DNA of 33,124 bases from Candidatus Omnitrophota bacterium (GTDB taxonomy: Bacteria > Omnitrophota > Gorgyraeia > Zapsychrales > Fredricksoniimonadaceae). The notes under the pieces were generated by a model. It searched no databases, was not told the origin of the DNA, and saw only the letters and a list, made by a program, of their open reading frames with translations. The stretch's first letter is position 1. The number at the start of each line of letters is the position of its first letter. Where the stretch lies: the NCBI GenBank assembly GCA_015233675.1, contig JADFXH010000014.1, positions 735 through 33,858 on the forward strand. The letters are read 5' to 3'. The position numbers and the translations under genes are program-made. Shown here one piece after another: positions 32,235-33,124 of the stretch.

Positions 32235-32264
32235 TTTAGACAACAACTGATGTCAAAAAGTTCC
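32235..32264 (-). promoter_or_regulatory. ECF (RpoE-like) promoter of the anti-sigma/Spy-like operon
   Basis: On the minus strand: GGAACTT (32258-32264), a 17-base spacer, TCTAAA (32235-32240). This is close to the E. coli sigma-E consensus (GGAACTT, 16-17 bases, TCTAA/TCAAA). The anti-sigma ATG is about 40 bases downstream, with TAAGGCGG as ribosome-binding site. Confidence 0.65.
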
Positions 32265-32327
32265 TTCTTTCTGTCAACAAGTCCTATTTAAAGAATTCAT
32301 AAATTTTAACTTTATAATATTCCAATG

Positions 32328-32361
32328 AAAAAACCCTGACAGGATTGCCCCCATCAGGGTT
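32328..32361 (-). terminator. Rho-independent terminator after the protease gene
   Basis: An 8-bp stem, AACCCTGA/TCAGGGTT, with a 14-base loop is followed on the minus strand by a run of T. It lies 87 bases after the stop of the protease fragment and separates it from the anti-sigma promoter. Confidence 0.8.
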
Positions 32362-32447
32362 ATAGTTATCTCTCTTTTCTAATTTCAGAGAATTGTATAG
32401 TGCACTATCGAGACATTCTGGGCCAATTTAATAGGCTAAGTGATCTT

Positions 32448-33074
32448 TTATCCATAAAGGCCACATTCTATATCAAAGATTGATCTAAACTGTCTAAGAG
32501 GAACTCCATAAACTTTACCAGTCTCATGATCTCCACCTTCAACTAAAGCAACTAAATTACCCTCCGAATCCAAAATGGGCGCTCCACTACACCCCTCATA
32601 GTACATATCGTGATTAAATTGAGGGTCAAACTTAAAAACCACCAAATCGTCTTCATTTCCAATGTGAACCATTGGGTAAACATAATGAAGATACCCTGTG
32701 GAGTATCTGTCATATTGAACCTCCGCACATCCTATCCCCGCAAAACCATATTTCTTATTTGCATCAATGGAAATGTCAAAATTCAGCTCGTTGGGTGGCC
32801 TTGGGATTTCCTGTTCAACTTCTCCGCTCTGCAAAACTTTTTGCCAATAACTAGACACATGAGACGGTATCTGCCTATATGCAAAATCAATTTTCTTCAG
32901 TGACGCAGAAAAAATATCCCCACGTAATACTGTTTGCATTTCCTTGAACTCAAATAGTAATGTCTGCTGATTAACCGAATTAAATCTTACCTCAAAGTGA
33001 CCTAGCCCCCTAGATTCGGCCGATTCTGTTGTAGTATAATGGCAACAGAAAGGGGACAAAAAATGGGAAGACAA
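32448..33074 (-). pseudogene. Trypsin-like protease, 5' end apparently removed by an insertion element
   Basis: The open frame reads 208 codons from a TTG. The C-terminal part has CSGAPILDSEGNLVALVEGG, the Gly-x-Ser-Gly-x-Pro motif of trypsin-like serine peptidases with the nucleophile Ser, followed by GVPLRQFRSIF. The N-terminal half of such a fold, with the catalytic His (usually in a TAxH motif), is absent. The first 16 codons lie in what appears to be the end of an IS3-family element, so the native start is lost. Homologues of this kind often have unknown cellular targets. A terminator at 32328-32361 closes the unit. Confidence 0.6.
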
Positions 33075-33124
33075 AGGTTTAAACCGGAAGATATTATCTT
33101 AAAGTTACGGGAAATCGAAATCCA
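33027..33124 (+). mobile_element. Left end of an IS3-family insertion sequence (partial)
   Basis: The element is recognised from its orfA start at 33063. The left boundary is an estimate at the TG of TGTTGTAGTATAATGGCAAC (33027), because IS3-family ends begin with TG. A TATAAT at 33035-33040 may be the transposase promoter -10. The rest of the element is outside the window, so the terminal repeat cannot be verified. Confidence 0.6.
33063..33124 (+). CDS. IS3-family transposase OrfA, N-terminal fragment
   Basis: The ATG at 33063 follows a GGGG site and is open to the window edge. The 20 visible residues, MGRQRFKPEDIILKLREIEI, match the start of the IS3 OrfA helix-turn-helix protein (K/RRF.PE.II..LRE.E). 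OrfA binds the terminal repeats and is normally fused to OrfB by frameshifting. Confidence 0.8.
   Translation, partial: MGRQRFKPEDIILKLREIEI

Noticed and set aside
32390-32430. Possible remnant of an insertion-sequence end around the palindrome ATAGTGCACTAT (32397-32408)
   Set aside because: It looked vaguely like an IS terminus, but no partner end or transposase remnant was found, so it could be chance.
1-33124. tRNA, rRNA, CRISPR arrays, riboswitches
   Set aside because: I looked for cloverleaf-like, rRNA-like and repeat-spacer patterns by eye and saw none that I could support.

Overview
The window looks like a chromosomal piece of an uncultured Gram-negative bacterium. It is AT-rich (roughly 40% GC by eye) and encodes several outer-membrane beta-barrels, lipoproteins and a Wzx/Wzy-type capsule or exopolysaccharide locus. 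The combination of an exosortase, a multiheme cytochrome conduit and a HAD/beta-phosphoglucomutase fragment with a tail I associate with Omnitrophota (OP3) makes that phylum my best guess. Nitrospirota or Desulfobacterota are alternatives. The phylum call is inference from gene content; no marker gene settles it.

Region 1 (1-7903, minus strand) is an electron-transfer operon. A near-consensus promoter (6490-6518) precedes hemA (glutamyl-tRNA reductase). It is followed by a small monoheme cytochrome, an octaheme MtrA/DmsE-like periplasmic cytochrome, a 693-residue MtrB/PioB-like porin, a three-helix heptaheme NapC/NirT (ImcH-like) quinol-side cytochrome, and the start of an unknown gene that leaves the window. 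Together they could carry electrons between the quinone pool and the cell exterior, with heme precursor supply in the same transcript. A separate alginate-export-type porin lies upstream of hemA.

Region 2 (8264-10936, plus strand) holds a small exosortase unit: a Gly/Asn/His-repeat PEP-CTERM protein, the exosortase, and an EpsI-family partner. A HigBA/RelE-type toxin-antitoxin pair with its own promoter and two palindromic operators follows.

Region 3 (10965-28417, minus strand) is a long exopolysaccharide operon read from a TAGACA-17-TATAAT promoter. Its order is outer-membrane barrel, WcaJ-like phosphoglycosyltransferase, Wza-like exporter, Wzz/BY-kinase-like protein with a degenerate P-loop, Wzx flippase, glycosyltransferase, Wzy/WaaL-like polymerase, three more glycosyltransferases, a GH51-like glycoside hydrolase, a radical SAM/SPASM protein, a fifth glycosyltransferase and a VanZ-like membrane protein. 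Many junctions overlap by 4 bases.

Region 4 (28527-32264, minus strand) looks like an envelope-stress group. An orphan zinc-finger anti-sigma factor sits behind an RpoE-like promoter, followed by a Spy/CpxP-like His-rich protein, a DUF6515-like protein, a lipoprotein, a small membrane protein, a chimeric glycine-zipper lipoprotein fused to a circularly permuted HAD segment, and a small exported peptide. At the right edge an IS3-family element appears to have truncated a trypsin-like protease gene.

Three kinds of palindromic intergenic repeat are scattered through the minus-strand operons. One of them supplies the last codons and stop of hemA.
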